Shown here piece by piece: positions 1-13,117 of a DNA stretch of 64,000 nt. The stretch is taken from positions 10,755,001-10,819,000 of the forward strand of contig NC_083508.1 in the NCBI RefSeq assembly GCF_032362555.1, read 5' to 3'. The notes under the pieces are model-generated. The model made no database searches, was not told where the DNA came from, and saw only the letters and a list, made by a program, of their open reading frames with translations. The position numbers and the translations under genes are program-made. Numbering within the stretch: the stretch's first letter is position 1; each line of letters opens with the position of its first letter. The stretch comes from Amyelois transitella. Taxonomy: Eukaryota > Arthropoda > Insecta > Lepidoptera > Pyralidae.

Positions 1-73
1 GCAGCCGAGCTGATTACAACCTCTTTATAAGAAGTCTAGAAAAAAAAAATTGTATGAAACTCTTTCTTCAATT

Positions 74-3000
74 TTAAGCGACACTTGTTTCAGGATGGTC
101 TATGTACACGGCATCGTTTTCTCGCTCGATCTCTGCCTTCCTCCTCTCCTCTTGCCTAGCCAGGATCATCTGCTCTTTCAGCTTCCACGCGAAGAAAGCC
201 CTCTCACTTTTCAACCGTCTGATACAGCGGGCCAAAAGCAGAGCGAAGATTATGCCCAGTAACTGAAAAGATACCAGGAATTGATACTTGCATGTCCCGT
301 TACACAAACAGTTTAAAGATGCCAAGAGCCCTATCAAATCGAATCACTTTATTGTGGATATCTACTCTTAACGAAAAAACTGCATAAGAACAACTTTGGT
401 TTAGGAACTGCACCGGTATCTAATAAAACGCATCCAAATCTTACGATTTTTTAAAAATGGCGTATAATTAATATAAACCAGTGAATGAGGAGTCTCAACT
501 ATTACATAAGCTAGTGACAAAACCAAGTTAAATCTTCCTCACCATAATAAACATGACAGAGACGCCCAAAACGCCCAGCACGCTGGCATTCTGTATCAGT
601 ACATTGACCAGGGCCTCCTTGCAGCCCACCGTCCTCATCCTAGTACACACGTGGCCTACGGTGATGCAGCATGTCTCGGGGACCTCCATCACAACCAAAC
701 TGCCTCCGATCTCAGTGCTGATGTAGGTGGTGGACTGGTTAGCAGCAAACTCCATCGCAATGTAGTCCAAGTAGGAATCGCCACCACAGCAATTTAGCTG
801 GAAGGAAGAGTTATGCAAGAGATGAAAAAGTAGATAATAATGCCTAAATGATGGACGCGACTTTATCTGGATATTGATTCTGATGATCTTAGATAGGTTT
901 TAGCCAATGATGAAACTCCCAGCCTGATACAGTTAGTGCTGGCATTTTTTATTAATTGTACTTAGTTATTATTTTACAGAAGAGTAATAAAGTAATCAAT
1001 AATGTATTTTTCACTGCGGTTTATTATTGTTCGTTAGTTTTTGGAGCATAGATATGTAGTTACAAAATGTTGCTCAATATTTACAAGCCGGTAATATCTA
1101 ACTCTCATATAAGTGTTAAGCTTTACGCATACTATAATAATCTTTTTAACAATGTCTATATAAGAAAGACATAGTCAACAGAACATTATACTCGTCGTGA
1201 GTCATGACATTACAAACATTTAGCACGCCCACACATAACACACATCTTGTCCCTTTTAAGGTAGACAGAGACTACCCTTTGAGTTCCCATTTCTTCAATA
1301 GTTTCGCGTGAGTGTTAGAGCCATAAAGGTTTTACAAAATACCTAAAATAAGGAGTGCTAAGATGAGAAAAATTACATGCTTACCGTAGTTTGTAAACTG
1401 TCGATTTCAACCTGTATTTCTGGGTCAGTCGGGTACTCTGCCACTGGGAAATATATATATTTCATCATCGTGTCTTGGTCGATTGTGAACGCTAAGATGA
1501 CTACCACTAGTTTGATCAGCAGTATGACGCTCAGAATTAGAGCATACTGAAAGAAAAAAAAGACATATTATATCATCACAGAAATATTTATTATGTTTAT
1601 TTTTGATGAAATTATGAATATTATAAATGGATTAAGAAAATGAATTAGTACATTAAAACTATAAAAATAACGTAGGAACGGCAAACCAGAGACTGTTGAC
1701 TTTCCCTGTCTAGGCCGTAGGTAAAACCGTATAGAACGGAAGCAAAATATTTCATAGAGATAATTTCACTTTAATAACCGTGATTCCGTAATCAGAAAGA
1801 ATGGAGCACCTAAATGGAGGCTTCTCAAATCAGACCATCAGCATACACGACATCCCAGCAATAGCTACAAAACAGCATACATACATATTATCACGTCCTG
1901 CGGGGTAGAGAGAGTCAACGGTCTCGAAAAGACTCATAGGCCACGTTCAGCTGTTTGGCTTAATGATAAAATTGAGATTAAAATAGTTTAAAATTAAAAA
2001 AAGCAGCCTTCGTTATACTACGCCGTAACCTCAAAACTCACCAGATTGACCATGCAAGTGCTCTGCTTCAAACTGCCGAAGAAGCCGAAGGATGTCACCA
2101 CCAGCAACACAAACCCAAGAAATACACTAAGGACAGACGGCGTGAGAAACCGTCCACTCTTGGCGCTCTCGTAGAAGAAGTTGAAGCTGTGGTAGTGGGA
2201 GTACACGGAGATGCCGAGGACAATCATCAGGCCACCGATTATCTGAAATATAAAGAAAGAAGTTTCTTCCGTGTAGGAAATTGGCTTACCGCTTTTTTAG
2301 TCATTTGTATTTGGTCGGATTACCAGCAATATTTTTCGCACCGATTATTAGTTTAGAATTTTCTTGCTTATTGGAAGAGTATTTCAGCGGGAATGTTTTT
2401 TTTTTTTAAATTAAAACATGCATAAATGCTTTAATCCGGGCACATTCCCAACAAATTTGGCACTTATTAAACGTTCGTCTTATATCTCTTTAGGAGCTTT
2501 CTTGATGGGGTAACGCACACTTATCTGTTTATACAGTCGCCTACGACATATATCTTTCATTGTTGCGTTGATAAATGTATCTATCAATGACTTTTCCTTA
2601 AACGCGTATATAATCTTCATATTTAAATACATAAATAGTCATTAGGTATATACATAGTTATATTATAAAAAGTTTCTAATAGATATGTTACTAGGTATGC
2701 ATACAGTCTGACCACAAAAAGCCCAACTGATGGAAAGTTACGTATAAAATCTGCAATAAACACGCATTTTACCTTCAATAAACAAGTCTTTCTACGTCCT
2801 TGCATGAAATTATGAGTAGAGTTATCAACAGGGTGAAACATACCTAACAATATGCACGCACGTGATAAGAAGTGATTAGAATTTTTTTGTTGAAAATCAT
2901 GATTGCATCTTTAATAAGGCACTTATTACAGCATTGACTAGTAGGTATAATAATCGAACAAATAGGTCTTACTGGTTTACGGTATAATAAAATGTGATAA

Positions 3001-4299
3001 CTGGATAATTGACATTATTTATGAGTTAGGTATATGCGATATGTCTAATTGTCATAACATACTTTGGATGGGTTTTCACCAAGAGAATTTTTTTAATGAA
3101 TCATCTGTATTATACCTGAGATACGAATTTATTTACCCTGTTAAACACGCACAATCTATACATATATATATATATATATATATAATTCATAAATATCATT
3201 AGTAACAAGCTTTTGTGCGAGACTTCGCTTCGTGGGAATATACAGAAATAAAACCAATGTTACTTCTGTAGGTCTATTCTATCTCTGTGCCAAATTTCGT
3301 CAAAATCGGTTGAGTACTTTTTGAGTTTGTTCGTTACAAAAATAACAAATCTTTTTATTATTAGTGTGGATAAACAGTGAGGAGATTCAAGTCAGTAATT
3401 CCCAGAATACTTACATAATTTAAAAACAGCATCGCAAAGTTGATATATTACTCAAAAATAGATCATGTTAGTATCTCTATAAATATACCTTCATTGCAAT
3501 TAGTTAAATACCTTAGACTCACAATAATAATTTAAAGTAAAATATAAACATTAACATATAAATAAATTTTAAAAAATGTTTCGCAAGTTTTCAGTTTTAT
3601 TCTCTGAAGGCTAGCTTCCTTCTATAAGTACCTATAACAAAAAGTATGTCAGTATCTCGTAAAGTAACACAAGTTTCGAACTTACTTCGACGCTAACTCG
3701 ATCTGTGTAATTTGTCTCGTATACCTATATATTATTTGTTTTATGTCCTACAAAATTCAGTTCGAATCATTAATCGGGTCCACTGAAATAGCCCTAGTAT
3801 TTAATAGTTGACTATTAAAATTAACTTCGATAAGTGTTGGTGATTTGATTAGATTTGCTCACTGTGACATACATACATTATACATGGAAAATCTAAGGAA
3901 AACTACTGTGATGTCATAAGTTTGTTTATTTGTTCTTAACACAAGTCACAAATATTTGTTTTGTTACATTGGACTTTTTTGTGACTTTGTATTTTGTGTA
4001 CCCGACCCGACCTAGTCAAAATTTTACATACATACATATAGTCACGTCTTTATCCCTTACGGGGTAGACAGAGCTAATAGTCTTGAAAATACTGATAGCC
4101 AAACAACTGAACGTGACTTATCCGTCTTTCCAAGACTACCCAGTAAGTCACGGAGGTGATCATATGTATGAAGAGGGAGAATACTTACAATAAACATGGT
4201 AGTTATCGTCAGCAAAAGGAATCTTATCGACTTCATGTCGTACTCAGTTTCACTCTTTGAGAATTTCATTTTCTGCGTATTCGGCACCGCGCTCGCCAT
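74..4299 (-). CDS. Tetraspanin A (five coding exons)
   Basis: Tetraspanins are four-pass membrane proteins that organise partner proteins into microdomains. Coding exons, in transcript order: 4299-4189, 2242-2042, 1546-1385, 797-543 and 262-74. All junctions are GT-AG and phase 0, giving about 305 residues. The start MASAVPNTQK has an AAAATGG context; the frame is open a little further upstream but has no ATG there. Exons 1-2 form TM1, the small loop and TM2 (SFGFFGSLKQST). Exon 3 starts with TM3. Exon 4 opens with LNCCGG and carries PETCC, then two more cysteines ending in VGC, the six-cysteine large loop pattern, and leads into TM4. Exon 5 encodes the end of TM4 and a long charged cytoplasmic tail ending ETSVA. 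The loop motif NCCGxDSY is shared with gene B, so these two are probable close paralogues. No poly(A) signal is visible before the window edge. The exact orthologue within the insect Tsp42E group cannot be decided by eye. Confidence 0.93.
1876..1981 (-). repeat. S1 SINE fragment
   Basis: 3' part of the S1 family: (CATA)n, then CGGGGTAGAG, GTCTCGAAAAGACT and CCACGTTCAGCTGTTTGGCT. Lies in intron 2 of tetraspanin A. Confidence 0.75.
3162..3184. repeat. (TA)n microsatellite
   Basis: About eleven TA units in intron 1 of tetraspanin A. Confidence 0.95.
3646..3740 (+). repeat. S2 SINE tail fragment
   Basis: CAGTATCTCGTAAAGTAACA and AACTTACTTCGACGCTAACT match the S2 3' region; the tRNA head is absent. 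Confidence 0.75.
4026..4180 (-). repeat. S1 SINE fragment
   Basis: Contains GTCACGTCTTTATCCCTTAC and GGGGTAGACAGAGC. It sits just past exon 1 of tetraspanin A, and the open frame beyond the exon 1 donor reads through it. Confidence 0.7.
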
Positions 4300-4362
4300 T
4301 TTGTATTGCACCTCACTACTTACAATAGAAAATTTCAACTGGCCTTAATGTACACTAAAAGC

Positions 4363-4399
4363 GACTATCTATGTGACTGATACCGATAATAACTGATAA
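4363..4399. promoter_or_regulatory. GATA-like site cluster upstream of tetraspanin A
   Basis: TATCT, TGATA, CGATAA and TGATAAC fall within 37 bp, 64-100 bp before the ATG of gene A. Similar clusters precede genes B, C and D. Binding is inferred from motif only. Confidence 0.35.
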
Positions 4400-4914
4400 C
4401 AATGTTATTCGAGATACTATGTTGATATGTTTTTCACTATTTTAAATATATTGCCTCTGATACTAATTGTAGAATGCAAATGCAGCACTTGAAATGTAGT
4501 ATATTTTTTATTGCAGAGATATGTTACTGTAGGTATTGAGTATTAGTACGTGAGGCGAGCGTATAATTACATAATGTACAGCGAGTAACGAAGATGATAA
4601 TGGGGCAATGAATAGTTAGGTATTGTACAATATTTACCTTTGTAAGAGTTAGTTGACAAGGTACCCCGCTCGGAACTCTATGACGCGGTAATAAAGGCGT
4701 ATTTACAGTGAATTTAGGATGGTTAATTTTCTGATCTCACTATGCTAACGACTGTCATGAATGATTTGCATGAAAATCATAAGTTCACCTTCTATCCGTC
4801 AGAGGCGCTTGCAAATTTCAATACAAATAAATTACTTACGACAATTCGTAAGCGTACCCGTACCAAGGTATACAAATTCCAAAGAAACATTATATTATTA
4901 ATAGAAGCTCCCGG

Positions 4915-5080
4915 ACTACAGAAACACATAAAATCACGCCTCTCTCGTGGGGTAGCCAAAGACTACCTATAAATCTTTCCAACTGTCACGATCCATCCAT
5001 ACTTCTTTTGCTACGTCCAATTTCATCGCTCTCATCATGCAAGCTAAGGGTACTCTTGACCTGACCCCTCGCACTTAGAA
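4915..5080 (-). repeat. S3 interspersed element
   Basis: AAAATCACGCCTCTCTCGTG, CAACTGTCACGATCCATCC, TTCTTTTGCTACG and CTCATCATGCAAGCT in fixed order. Next to an S1 copy. Confidence 0.7.
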
Positions 5081-5124
5081 TAATGTATTATGCTGGGGCA
5101 TCTGGGACAGGGATCAACCCTTAC

Positions 5125-5395
5125 CGGCACCAATAGAAAAAAGAAAGAAACAATAGAAATATGTCTCATCTCTTTGCTATGGTTGTCGTAAAAGGTGACT
5201 AAGTGATAGGCTTATAAACTTGGGTTTCTTCCTTTCGGCTATGGGCTAGCAACCTATCACTATTTGAATCACAATCTCAATTAGGTTTATCATTAAGCCA
5301 AACAGCTGAACGTGGCCTATTGGTCTTTTGGAGACTTTTAGCTCTGACTACCCTGCAAGGGACATAGACGTGATTATATGTATGTTTGTACATAT
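5125..5395 (+). repeat. S1 SINE, near full length, diverged
   Basis: Begins CCGGCACCAATAG and runs through GTCGTAAAAGGTGACTAAG, GGCTAGCAACC and CAGCTGAACGTGGCC to GACGTGATTATATGTATG. Intergenic between A and B. Confidence 0.8.
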
Positions 5396-5780
5396 AAACA
5401 TAAACAACTCGACCACCCATGCTTGAAATTGCTATTTAAACTCTGCAATTATCATTATATCTGAATACTCAGAGAAGGTATTTATTGTACGTACTGAATA
5501 ACTTTTAGGCTGAATATCCTTCATGGCATTCTGACGTCAAAATACTTCCTATCTCGAAGCTTCTAATGATATCTTATCTAATAATCATACCACAGATAAG
5601 CAGTGTTTTATTTTCATGGAAATTTAGAGCGAAGAACTCACTGAAGAATCATACCTGTATAAGAAAGATAATAAAAGAAATTACAAATAAGTATATAAAT
5701 ATACTAAGATTTGTATATGTTCATTTTTAATTCATGTTTAGTTGATTCATAAATGACTGACGGCTGACTGAATGAATTGA

Positions 5781-6012
5781 CGGCCTCTGTGGCGCAGCGG
5801 TAGTGCGCTTGTCTATAACACAGGAGGTCCCGTAATCGAATTCCGGCCAGGGCATGATGAGAAACGAACTTTCTCTGATTGGCCGGGTCTTGGATGTTTA
5901 TCTATATAAAGATTTATTATAAATATAGTATCAATGAGTTAGTATCTCGTAACACAAGTTTAGAACTTACTTCGAGGCTAACTCAATCTGTGTAATTTGT
6001 CCCGTATATATT
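5781..6012 (+). repeat. S2 SINE, tRNA-derived, full length
   Basis: The head GGCCTCTGTGGCGCAGCGG holds a Pol III A box (TGGCGCAGCGG) and, 30 bp on, a damaged B box. The tail ends GCTAACTCAATCTGTGTAAT. Intergenic between A and B. Confidence 0.88.
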
Positions 6013-6444
6013 TATTATTTTATCAAAATTATAAGCCCTTTCAACAGAATTGGTGAATTTGTTGTAAGTCTACAACCTTTTCACTTTGTTCTGGTTATAG
6101 CCATAATTAACCTAGGTACCTATCTAGATTTTAGCCAACATTTCTGGAAATCATATTTCTATCTCATTTTTAGACTGTCCAGTGGTCTTCTTTATCGATA
6201 CAGTCCTCTTGAGGGGTCACCATCCAATTAACAAATATTAAATTAATTTAAGTATTTAATTACATTATGACGTGGGATAGATTACCTATATAGTTAAAAC
6301 ATTTTATTGCACCATATGAACTTACATAAAATAACAGCAAAAAGAAACTACCTTCATTCAGTTTCTATATTCAAAATTCAGCGGTTATATTAGTTAGCGG
6401 ATTATAAAAGAAAGAACAGCAATAAGAAGTTATAAAGTCCATAA

Positions 6445-6450
6445 TTTATT
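6445..6450 (-). terminator. Possible poly(A) signal of tetraspanin B
   Basis: AATAAA on the minus strand, 630 bp after the stop codon. Intervening DNA is AT-rich and holds no other gene. Confidence 0.4.
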
Positions 6451-7079
6451 TATCATAATAAATGTAAGTACATTGTTTTAATACTTAAAATTTTCCAAAT
6501 AAGGTTCATTTTTGCAATACAGTTATGTACAGTCAACGGCAGAGAAAACTTACCTCTGTTTTTTATTTTTTTTAACTTGACCTGATTGATAGTTATGTTG
6601 CTCTGCTGTTGGCCGTACTGAATAAAGTCATAATCACAAACGGTAGGTCGTTTTCAATTTAATTGAAAATCTACTTGTTGTGCATCTCACAATTTGATGA
6701 AAAATAATCAATTCCCGCATCAAATTTTAATTTTGAGCTCTCGAACACGTCACGAAAATACATAACATCTACTTTCTTTCATTTGTAAACAATAATTAAT
6801 TACAGCCTGTCCAGATACCAATAACATATTTACTTTAACAAAATCTTAGGCGTTAATAACGGAGTTATATTTCTAGGTTCTTTTTTTAAATCTACTTCAT
6901 ACTTTTTTTTAAATAACTTAGTAATACAACTGCCTATGTTTGATTTTTTTAACGATTAAAATAATTAACAAATAGCACTTGTAAAAGTGTTAAAAATTAT
7001 TTTAAAAAATTTTATATCCACCATTTTAGATCACCGTTATTTAACCAATCTGGACAGGCTGCTAACATCCTTCGCTTTA

Positions 7080-10000
7080 TCAAGCCTTGGTTTGTCCCTG
7101 GAAGGGCACGTAGACTACGGGTGCCACCTTCTCATTGTTAGGGTTGAGGGACGTGTAGGCGTTGATGACACGCTCCTGGATCTCCCAGCGTCTGCGCTCG
7201 CGCTCACTCTTCGCTCTGCGGATCGATTTGGCCAGAGAGAAGGAGAATAGGATGCCGATTATCTGGAAAAAAAAACGCAACAGTTCTAAATTTGAACATG
7301 AATTTTTTGCAGTCTGTCGATGATTATAAATTTTGCATACATAAGTGATGTCTGGAGTATGGTAAAGGATTGTCTAATTAAGATTTAGAGTTCTGTATTT
7401 TCGGATTTCGGGACTTCTATAAGGTGGAGGAGGTCAGAGACTGAAAATATTGTTTAAACTTTTAATAACATTTTTTTGTGTTTTACTCTTAAAATCGGAT
7501 ATCAACCGCGATGTTTTCCAAATATCGTTAAAAATAAGTAAGTGAATGATCAGCTGTGATTGTCTTTTCTAACCAATCAGTTGACGTCAGCAGCGCATGA
7601 CCGCGCTTCAATGTTGTTCAAGGATATTGTTTATTTTCATGTCATTTTGTTCGCCTTTCAATTGTTTTCTCGCCTTTAGTTCAGAGATTTTTTATATACG
7701 ACACTTCGTACTACTTCCACGTTGGCTCATTGCTCTAACTATCCTGGGTTTCGACATAAATATTTATCTTAAATAGGTATGTTATCTATAATTAGTTGTA
7801 GCTAATACATCAGAGCAATATTTTATTGTTCTAATCGACTATTGATTTCACAAACATTATTGTGTTTCATTTTAAAGTACCTGAATAAAAGCGACGGTCA
7901 TAGCTCCAGCTCCCAACAGACCCGCGCTCTGGTAAATCAGGTAGAACACTCTTGGCAGACATCCGCTGGCGTACAGCTTAGTGCATTCTTCAACATTATA
8001 GGGCTCGTCCCTACTGACGGCTGCACAACATGACACGGGGACTGTCATGTTGCCAACCACAATCTCGCTGACCATGCCAGGGGGGGGAGGCACGTTCTCC
8101 CAGTCCATATAGCTGTCTACACCGCAGCAGTTCATCTGGAAACGAACGATACATTTAAATTATTTTTTTTTACTTACATACATACATAAATATCATCACG
8201 TCTATATCCCTTACGGGGTAGACAGAGCCAACAGTCTTGAAAAGACTGAAAGGCCACGTTCAGCTATTTGGCTTAATGATTCAAATAGTGACAGGTTGCT
8301 AGCCTGTCGCCTAAAAAAGAACCTTTTTTTTTACTTATTTATGCATACGGAACAAATTACACAGATTAAGTAAGCCTCGAAGTAAGTTCGGGACATACAT
8401 ACATAAAATCACGCCTCTTTCCCGGAGGGGTGGGCAGAGACTACTTCTTTCCACTTGCCACGATCTCTGCATAATTCCTTCGCTTTCTACACATTCATAA
8501 CTCTCTTCATGCAAGCTCAGGGGTAAAAAACGAAAGATAACACGAATAAATCATCTCCTGGTTAAAACTACATAACATACGGCTCTTCAGTGAGGTTAGG
8601 ATGTAACTAAGATTTACATTATAATATTTTTGCATCTATCTATACTAATATTATAAATGCGAAAGTTTGTGAGTATGTCAGTATAGATGTTTGTTACTCT
8701 TCACGCTTTTTATTCCGGAGTTCCCGCGGTATTGATTCCACGCGGACGAAGTCGCGGGCGGCCTCTAATATCACATAAATTGAATTAAAATTATCGAATT
8801 AAATTCGAACAGAACTCACTCTATCCTGAATGAAGTCGAAGGCGTCCCGGACCTCGTAGTTATCATAGTAGTACGGCATAGTGAGTCGCAGCTTGTCGTT
8901 CAACATGTCGGCGACCTGCGCGCGCAGGCTGTACGCGGCTATAGCGGCGGACAGCTCCAGTGCCAGCACGATGCTGAGGATCACTGCGAACTAAAGAATT
9001 ATATCGATGTAAACTATAATTGGAAAGTAATTAAGAAGAAAATAGGAGTACCGTGTGGTTTTCGACACTTTAAAATAGAACCACTTTATATCTTGTCCAT
9101 GGATGTGGTAAAAGGCGACTGGGGGATAGGCTTAGAACTTGAGATTCCTTTTGTAGGCTATTTGAATCTCAATTCCATCATGCATGAAGCCACTAAAGCG
9201 GAACGTTGCCTTTCGGTCTATTCAAGACTGTTGGCTCTGTCTACCCCGTAGGTGATATAGACGTGTCTATGTGAATGTATGTAAGGAAATAGGAACAATA
9301 GAAATGGGTATGAAAAATCAGTATTTCACAATAACACAACTGGACGAAGTGACTAATGTTATGTTATCTTGATAACATCGCGCTATTATTTCTTCGAGAA
9401 GTTTATAAAATACAGATTAGAAATACGTGAATTAAACTTCGTATTATTACAGGAAGTATGGTGAAAGATAGTGTGTGTGTGTTTTCAATATTATCAATAT
9501 CTTTTCGCTTCGAAAATCCGAAATAAAATCAGAAACTGTCTGTCTGTAGGTACGATTTAGTTATAGAATTTGGAATAATATTAATTTCTATGATACAAGT
9601 TGGTAACAATAAAATTTTAAATTGTCCTAGGATGATATCAAAAAAAGTGTTTACATTTCTTATGATCTATTTGGACCTCAATTTAGCACTAAGCCAAACA
9701 GCTGAACGTGGCCGTGGAACGTATCAGTTCTTTCAGCACTATTGGTTCTGTCTACCCCGCAAGGGATATAGACGTGATTAAACTTGCAACATGAAATGTT
9801 CTTAATTTAAATTTGAAATTCAACACAACTTACACAATTGACCAAGCACGTGCTCTCCTTAAGAGCGCCGATGCATCCGAAGAGGGACACAAAGAGCATG
9901 ATGACGCCGATGACGATGATTAAGATGGCGGGGGAGAAGAAGTTGCCGTCGAGGAAGAAGGAGATGTCATGGTATATCGCGTAGATCGTGGTCCCCACTG

Positions 10001-12137
10001 ATATGATGAGCGCTGATGAGAGCTGGAAAAGATAATAAGAAAAATTTAGGTTATAGATACATAGGTATATCGCAATAATTCGTATTTGTCCGCTTTTCAC
10101 GTCGAAACTAATGAACCGATCTCCATGAATTTTGCATAAATATAGTACGGAGTACGGAGGAGGATAAGTTAACGCAGGTGTCGCTGCGGGCGGAAATTAG
10201 TTTTCACATTAATCATATTATTAACTTTAAAACTTCGTAGATGACCCGCGAAATTAACCTAAAGATATTACGGCTGAAACGAAACTTAGCTGTTAGGTCA
10301 TCCTAATAAGTTAATTCTAAGTTTAAAATAAAGAACTAAATAAATTTACTACAAAAACAGGTATTTTATAGATACAAAAACATTTTTAGTTACATAGACG
10401 AAGGAAAACATTGTCGATGAATGTTTTTAGTATTTTCACACTGTACCTACGTGTTTTACGCTTCACCCAGAAGATAAACATTTAGAAGGCATCCAACAGA
10501 CGATAGATAATTGTTACAACAAGCGATGACGTCAGATTCCATACATGGCCAAGGTGTACCTAATAGTACCTATTTACAATAGTTTACAGCGTACATAAAA
10601 CACGTGGACGGTCGATCATGTCATCATTTTTGTTTGAAGATGTTAAAGGCTTTATTTATTAATGGTAGCTCTTAACTTCCTGTAGAAGTCAAAAATATAA
10701 TAAAATAAGTTATTATCTTATAATCTCAGCTGACTACCTATAATATAGGTTCTTACTGGACTTCTTCCTCGTTCTTTCCTTCTCGTCCTCTTATACTCTT
10801 ATTGGACCCCAGTTAAAGCTGCCCTACATGAATGTGCCCATTTTCTTCGCCACCTATTACGATGAAATTCCGTGTACGGAACGGCACGAAGGAGATACAT
10901 TGATATCGGCATTGGTTTGATTTGAAACAATTATACTCCAAAAACTACTTGATTTTTTTAAAGGAACCTGAAACTGTGGAGTCTAAAATAAAAACATAAA
11001 AAAGGACGGCGTACCAAGTATAAGAGTGACTTCTTTTTTGTACACAGATATCCACACTTTTAATAAAGAGAAAAGATTTTCCATTGACGCTGATGTATTA
11101 TATGACACACTGCACTTACTTGCTGGGTACCGGGTTCACGCTATCTTATCTATCACAGCTATACAAAGCAAATCTTTTGCAATAATGATAAACTTGGACA
11201 AAATACGGTCCATAATAGCTGTGGAAACCTAAATAGGGATTCATCCTACTGTTAGGATTAAAACAGTGCCCTATTGGTAGAGAAACGTGACACAAATAAT
11301 GACTTTTTAATTACTTTGAAGCTAAAAGAAGACGTTTACTTTGTTTTCCTGATTGCGTCCTCAATTCCTCAAGTAGGTAGATGTTTACTACAAATCTTGG
11401 GATTCGTTTAAAACAACAAAATTGTATCTTTGCAATTTTTCTTTATCTTTAGATTGTTTTTTGAAAAAAAAAAGAAAATGACGCCTATTTTAATTTCTGT
11501 GTACACTTTACGATATTCAACCTCTGTTGATTTAAATATCGTAAGAAAGTGAAATAATAAATACTTAGTATTAGTAGTATTATTTTTGTCTGCGTTACAA
11601 GTCATAAACTTTACCTAACAGAAAATAACAGAGCGCGATGTAATGACAAAAACCTAGTAGGTACTTCCCAAGAGTTAAACCTAGGTACCTACTAGTGAAT
11701 GAATAAAACTTTTTATGTGTTGTAAATATTTCAATAGGTAGGTATCATGACTAAATGCGCAATTTTGATAAGAACCCGTATCAAGAAACAAGCCACGTAA
11801 AGGCTTTAGGGCTTAGGTAGAAAATAGTTTATATTACATCCGAGAAACGCGTAAGGATAAATCAGCACTTAAAAAAATTAAATGATTGAAAAAGTGAGTA
11901 GGTTTCCTAATCTATTAGCATTTGTTATACTTTTAAAGGTATCGATTTATTACAGTTTTTATGAGCACTCCCATGACAAAGGACTGATAAGGTCTTGCGC
12001 AAGTTATGTATACCTATTAACTTTTTACTTAAACATAGGAAAACCTGACTTTATAAACTTACCACAAATATGGCCGTGATGCACAACAACATATATTTGA
12101 TGCACCTCATTCCTACATCCAAATTGGCCTCCGCCAT
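7080..12137 (-). CDS. Tetraspanin B (five coding exons)
   Basis: Coding exons in transcript order: 12137-12063, 10022-9834, 8990-8820, 8135-7881 and 7262-7080. All are phase 0 with GT-AG ends, giving 290 residues. The protein starts MAEANLDVGMRCIKYMLL and runs into TM1 across the first intron. Exon 2 ends TM2 with GCIGALKEST, the tetraspanin signature after TM2. Exon 3 is TM3 (FAVILSIVLALELSAAIAAY). Exon 4 is the large loop: MNCCGVDSYMDW, a proline run (VPPPPG), VSCC, then two more cysteines ending ASGC. An NMT sequon lies in the loop. Exon 5 gives the end of TM4 and a 45-residue basic tail. It is the closest relative of gene A by loop motif and tail. GATA-like sites sit about 100 bp upstream of the ATG. 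Introns hold SINE pieces of three families and one Lep1-like element. Confidence 0.94.
8172..8318 (-). repeat. S1 SINE fragment
   Basis: CATACATACAT, then CGTCTATATCCCTTACGGGG through ACAGGTTGCTAGCC. Lies in intron 3 of tetraspanin B, beside an S2 tail and an S3 copy. Confidence 0.8.
8345..8394 (-). repeat. S2 SINE tail fragment
   Basis: GGAACAAATTACACAGATTA and GCCTCGAAGTAAGTTCG; abuts an S3 copy. Confidence 0.75.
8395..8525 (-). repeat. S3 interspersed element
   Basis: CATACATAAAATCACGCCTC, CCGGAGGGGTGGGCAGAGAC, CCACTTGCCACGATCTCTGC and CTTCATGCAAGCTCAGG; the clearest minus-strand copy. Confidence 0.8.
8634..8768 (+). repeat. Lep1/Helitron-like non-autonomous element, internally deleted
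   Basis: Starts CTATACTAATATTATAAATG and ends AAGTCGCGGGCGGCCTCTA, the ends of a very common lepidopteran Helitron-like family. The middle is shortened relative to the copy at 32792. Confidence 0.7.
9097..9285 (+). repeat. S1 SINE, 5' and internal truncated
   Basis: CATGGATGTGGTAAAAGGCG through GTCTACCCCGTAGGTGATAT and ATGTATGTAAG. Some internal sequence is missing. Intron 2 of tetraspanin B. Confidence 0.7.
9684..9780 (+). repeat. S1 SINE 3' fragment
   Basis: AGCCAAACAGCTGAACGTGG and TCTACCCCGCAAGGGATATA followed by GACGTGATTA. Only 53 bp from exon 2 of tetraspanin B. Confidence 0.75.
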
Positions 12138-12229
12138 TTTATTTATTTACAAGTTCTATATTTGAAAAACTAACGTGTCACTCAGCGGTCGAATTTTCAC
12201 TGAAACGGCGCACGATTTAGTCGGCGAGG

Positions 12230-12255
12230 CTTATCTTACTGATAAAGTTTATCAA
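12230..12255. promoter_or_regulatory. GATA-like site cluster upstream of tetraspanin B
   Basis: CTTATCTT (AAGATAAG on the other strand), TGATAAA and TTTATCA are packed into 26 bp, 93-118 bp before the ATG. This is the densest of the four clusters. Confidence 0.4.
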
Positions 12256-12664
12256 GGTTTTTCGGAACAATATCGACTCGCGAGCCGTTGTGTCACTCTG
12301 TGCGAACTGACTGTTTTTCATTGTAATATTTTCCTCGCCACGCAATTCAGATAATTAACAATATGGCGCTATTACTTAGCCGTATTACGATTTGTTTAAA
12401 TGGGTGTTATAGGTTTTTATTTTTCCTTTATCCGTATCGGGGTAGAATCATTGGTGTCTGAAGTCTACGCGAATTTTCCTTTTGCAGACTCCCGTTCCTT
12501 ATATCACATAACCGATGGCATTTTTTCTCTGTCTCTCTCTTTCTAAAAATGTACAGTAAATAAAAAGATTTGGCAACTTTTTCACATGAAGTTGCTTCTT
12601 CGACATCGCTTAGTTGACGTCTACGACATCCACAAGGACTTTAAGTACCTGGTTAAGTAGTAAT

Positions 12665-12850
12665 GAGGCACTCAGCTATGCCCGCGCGTAAAACAAAAAT
12701 TCCCATTAATTCACGTTCCCGCGGTAATTTTGGGAAATCATCTCTTATTGCACTCCTGGACCACACAAAGAACCTACATGGCCAAATTTCAAATGTCTAA
12801 ATCCAGTGGTTACCTACTGCTGTACGTTGTCTGTCACTCACTCAATTATG
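12665..12850 (+). repeat. R4 interspersed repeat
   Basis: GCCCGCGCGTAAAACAAAAA, TTCCCGCGGTAATTTTGGGA and CCAGTGGTTACC recur at 29180, 29395 and 52140. Confidence 0.6.
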
Positions 12851-12889
12851 GACGTTTTAAATATTGTAACAATTTAGTACACTATTTAC

Positions 12890-12965
12890 AGGACGGTAGG
12901 CAGAGATTACATCTTTTTAATTGCCACCATCTCTGCATACTGCTTCATCTACATTCATTAATCTA
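12890..12965 (-). repeat. S3 fragment
   Basis: GGACGGTAGGCAGAGATTAC, TTGCCACCATCTCTGCATAC and TCATCTACATTCATTA. Confidence 0.65.
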
Positions 12966-13117
12966 AACTAAACCGAAATCGATGAGCTTGCATGAAATCA
13001 TCGGTTTCTGTTTAGTGTACATAATATGAACGTTTTTGAGTTTATCAATCATATTAGAAACTGACAATAGGCGAAATAGATTTGGGCTAGCTTAGAAATC
13101 AATTAAAGGTAGAAATA

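Noticed and set aside
4057-4188. Extension of tetraspanin A exon 1 past its donor
   Set aside because: The added peptide is translated S1 SINE sequence, and a clear GTAAGT donor ends the exon at 4189.
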